From an uncultured Mycoplasmatota bacterium (GTDB lineage: Bacteria > Bacillota_I > Bacilli_A > RF39 > UBA660): a stretch of DNA of 64,000 nucleotides. Under the pieces are notes generated by a model. The model searched no databases, was not told where the DNA came from, and was given only the letters and a program-made list of their open reading frames with translations. The translations under genes and the position numbers were made by a program. Position 1 is the stretch's first letter. Every line of letters begins with the position of its first letter. The DNA lies in the NCBI GenBank assembly GCA_900548725.1, contig URLV01000003.1:1-64000 (forward strand). Reading direction: 5' to 3'. Positions 62,694 through 64,000 of this stretch are shown here, in pieces.

Positions 62694-63468
62694 CTCTTAA
62701 TATGACCTCCTTAGCCAAATTTAAATATGCTTCAGCTGCTCTACTTAAAGGGTCGTATTCAATAATTGGTTCTCCGTGACTTGGTGCTTCAACTAATCTG
62801 ATTAATCTTGGAATAATAGTATTGAATACTTTTTCTTTAAAGAATTTTCTTACTTCTTCTACTACTTCTAATCCTAATACAGTTCTTGAATCTAGTAGTG
62901 TTAATAAAACACCTTCAATTTTAAGTCCTGGGTTTAATCTTGTTTGAGTCATTATGATTGTATTTAATAGTTGTGTTATACCTTCTAACGCAAAGAATTC
63001 ACACTGAACTGGAATAATTACTGAATTTGAACTTACTAATGCGTTAGTTGTTAATAACCCTAAAGAAGGTGGACAATCTATTATTATATAATCATATTTA
63101 TCTTCAATTGTATTTAATGCATTTTTTAATTGATTATTTTTTTTAAAATTGGTATCTTGATAAGCTTTTTCTACTAATTCTATATCAATTCCAGCTAAAT
63201 TTATTGTTGCTGGTAATATCGAAAGATTTGTAAATTTAGTTTTTATTATTGCTTTTTTTATATCACATTTTTCACTTAATACATCGTAAACACTATAAGG
63301 AATTTCTCCTTTATTTATACCTAAACCTGTTGTTGCATTTCCTTGTGGGTCTAAATCTATTAAAAGTGTTTTTTTGCCTAATTTTCCTAAAGATGCTGAT
63401 AAGTTTATACTTGATGTAGTTTTTCCAACTCCTCCTTTTTGATTAACTAAAGATATTATTTTTGTCAT
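62683..63468 (-). CDS. parA: ParA/Soj chromosome partitioning ATPase
   Basis: A 261-aa Soj-type ATPase: VNQKGGVGKTTSSINL (Walker A), DLDPQGNATTGLG and YDYIIIDCPPSLGLLT. It works with ParB in origin segregation and, in relatives, controls DnaA. It is the first gene of the operon. Its place suggests the replication origin lies to the right, outside the window. Confidence 0.96.
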   Translation of the reverse strand: MTKIISLVNQKGGVGKTTSSINLSASLGKLGKKTLLIDLDPQGNATTGLGINKGEIPYSVYDVLSEKCDIKKAIIKTKFTNLSILPATINLAGIDIELVEKAYQDTNFKKNNQLKNALNTIEDKYDYIIIDCPPSLGLLTTNALVSSNSVIIPVQCEFFALEGITQLLNTIIMTQTRLNPGLKIEGVLLTLLDSRTVLGLEVVEEVRKFFKEKVFNTIIPRLIRLVEAPSHGEPIIEYDPLSRAAEAYLNLAKEVILRDGE

Positions 63469-63560
63469 TTTATCACTGCCTTTTTTAACTTCTTCTTATA
63501 CATATTTAATTTTATCATATAAGTATATAATTGTCTAAGTGTTTTTTATAGTTTTTTATA

Positions 63561-63592
63561 AAAATAAAAGAAACTATATAAAATAATTTCTT
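63561..63592 (-). terminator. Terminator of the nrnA-like gene
   Basis: GAAATTAT and ATAGTTTC-type arms with a T-rich run on the minus strand at the stop. The stem is imperfect. Confidence 0.5.
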
Positions 63593-63593
63593 T

Positions 63594-64000
63594 CTATGAT
63601 TGTATTTGTTCTTTAAATTCTTTTGTTCTTTTATCTAAATCATTAAATAATTTATCTACGTCTTCTTCAGTTTTAATTCTAGCACCACTCGCATATATAT
63701 GCCCTCCACCATTATAGTTTTGAGCAACATCATTTATTATTGGTCCTCTACTTCTTATGTTTATTTTATGAATATCATTTTTTTCATCATAACTAGAAAA
63801 TGCCCAACAATATAATTCTTTAATAAAATTAAAGTTATTTACCATATTGCTTGCTGCTGAAGAATCTACGTTGAATTCATCCATTATTTTTCTATCTAAT
63901 TTTATATATCCAAAATTATTTTCTGTAATTGTCATATTAAGAGCAATATATGATTGAAATTTTACTTCGTTTATTGGTCTTGTATAAAGGTTATTATACA
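63594..64000 (-). CDS. nrnA: DHH-family phosphoesterase, NrnA-like (C-terminal part)
   Basis: The frame is open to the window edge, with LYTRPINEVKFQSYIALNMT upstream of an internal ATG, so the gene enters from the right and about 135 C-terminal residues are visible. The end has the DHHA1 signature SRGPIINDVAQNYNGGGHIYASGA. NrnA degrades nanoRNAs and pAp. The catalytic DHH part is outside the window. It is the last gene of its own operon, upstream of parA. Confidence 0.85.
   Translation of the reverse strand, partial: YNNLYTRPINEVKFQSYIALNMTITENNFGYIKLDRKIMDEFNVDSSAASNMVNNFNFIKELYCWAFSSYDEKNDIHKINIRSRGPIINDVAQNYNGGGHIYASGARIKTEEDVDKLFNDLDKRTKEFKEQIQS

Noticed and set aside
62683..64000. Replication origin or parS site near parA/parB
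   Set aside because: No cluster of TTATNCACA boxes and no TGTTTCACGTGAAACA-like site could be seen; the origin is probably outside the window.

Overview
The window is very AT-rich and reads as a chromosome segment of a low-GC Gram-positive bacterium (Bacillota). Supporting evidence is a sporulation sigma factor (SigG) next to a YmxH-type protein, T-box and SAM-I leaders, a BceRS-BceAB module, a soj/spo0J (parA/parB) pair, arginine deiminase genes and lipoprotein maturation genes. TGA ends several genes (for example tadC and tadA), so the standard bacterial code applies and code-4 mollicutes are excluded. An uncultured gut member of Bacilli/Erysipelotrichia-like lineages is my inference, not proven. 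Most genes lie on the minus strand. With parA/parB near the right end, this suggests the origin lies to the right and that most genes are on the leading strand.

Layout. 1-190: partial SipW-type surface protein with a structured leader. 413-7772: Tad/Flp-type pilus operon containing two large proteins with type II/IV-like prepilin N-termini. 8006-10245: tRNA-Thr(CGU), tRNA-Gln(CUG), glyS and a LOG-family gene behind a T-box. 10290-14648: IMPACT-type protein, membrane protein, smc and rnc. 14778-15400: frameshifted surface-protein gene with a second copy of the structured leader. 15476-20165: arginine deiminase operon arcA-arcB-arcC-arcD. 20329-21177: Rpn-type nuclease. 21379-26645: T-box, HAD, tyrS, two membrane proteins, sigG, ymxH, lspA and a pseudouridine synthase. 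26669-30501: glucosaminidase, SipW-type signal peptidase, a small decayed inverted-repeat element and a TasA-like protein.

30668-34644: two-component system, zinc-ribbon protein, Lgt-like enzyme, YebC. 34722-39820: chimeric 672-aa surface protein, amidase, DUF3006-like protein and ComEC-like hydrolase. 40860-47128: LCP protein with a PASTA-like domain, TIR-domain protein, LysM amidase and small or broken genes. 47223-49785: three-gene ABC-2 transporter. 49961-55576: XRE regulator and Bce-type detoxification module with its two-component system. 55690-56341: two tandem copies of a probable type I toxin/antisense-RNA locus, the second decayed. 56381-64000: metK with a SAM-I riboswitch, HdeD-like protein, two MscS channels, AbgT transporter, DUF951, parB, parA and the end of an NrnA-like DHH gene.

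How it fits together. The cell invests heavily in its surface: a Tad pilus, at least four SipW-type secreted proteins or remnants, their likely signal peptidase, three wall hydrolases, an LCP ligase and peptide-antibiotic defence. Several surface or transport genes sit behind terminator-like hairpins, which implies transcription attenuation. The most novel-looking items are the tandem type I toxin-antitoxin locus, the duplicated 48-nt hairpin leader, the hybrid Tad operon and the TIR protein with a KOW/SH3-like N-terminus.
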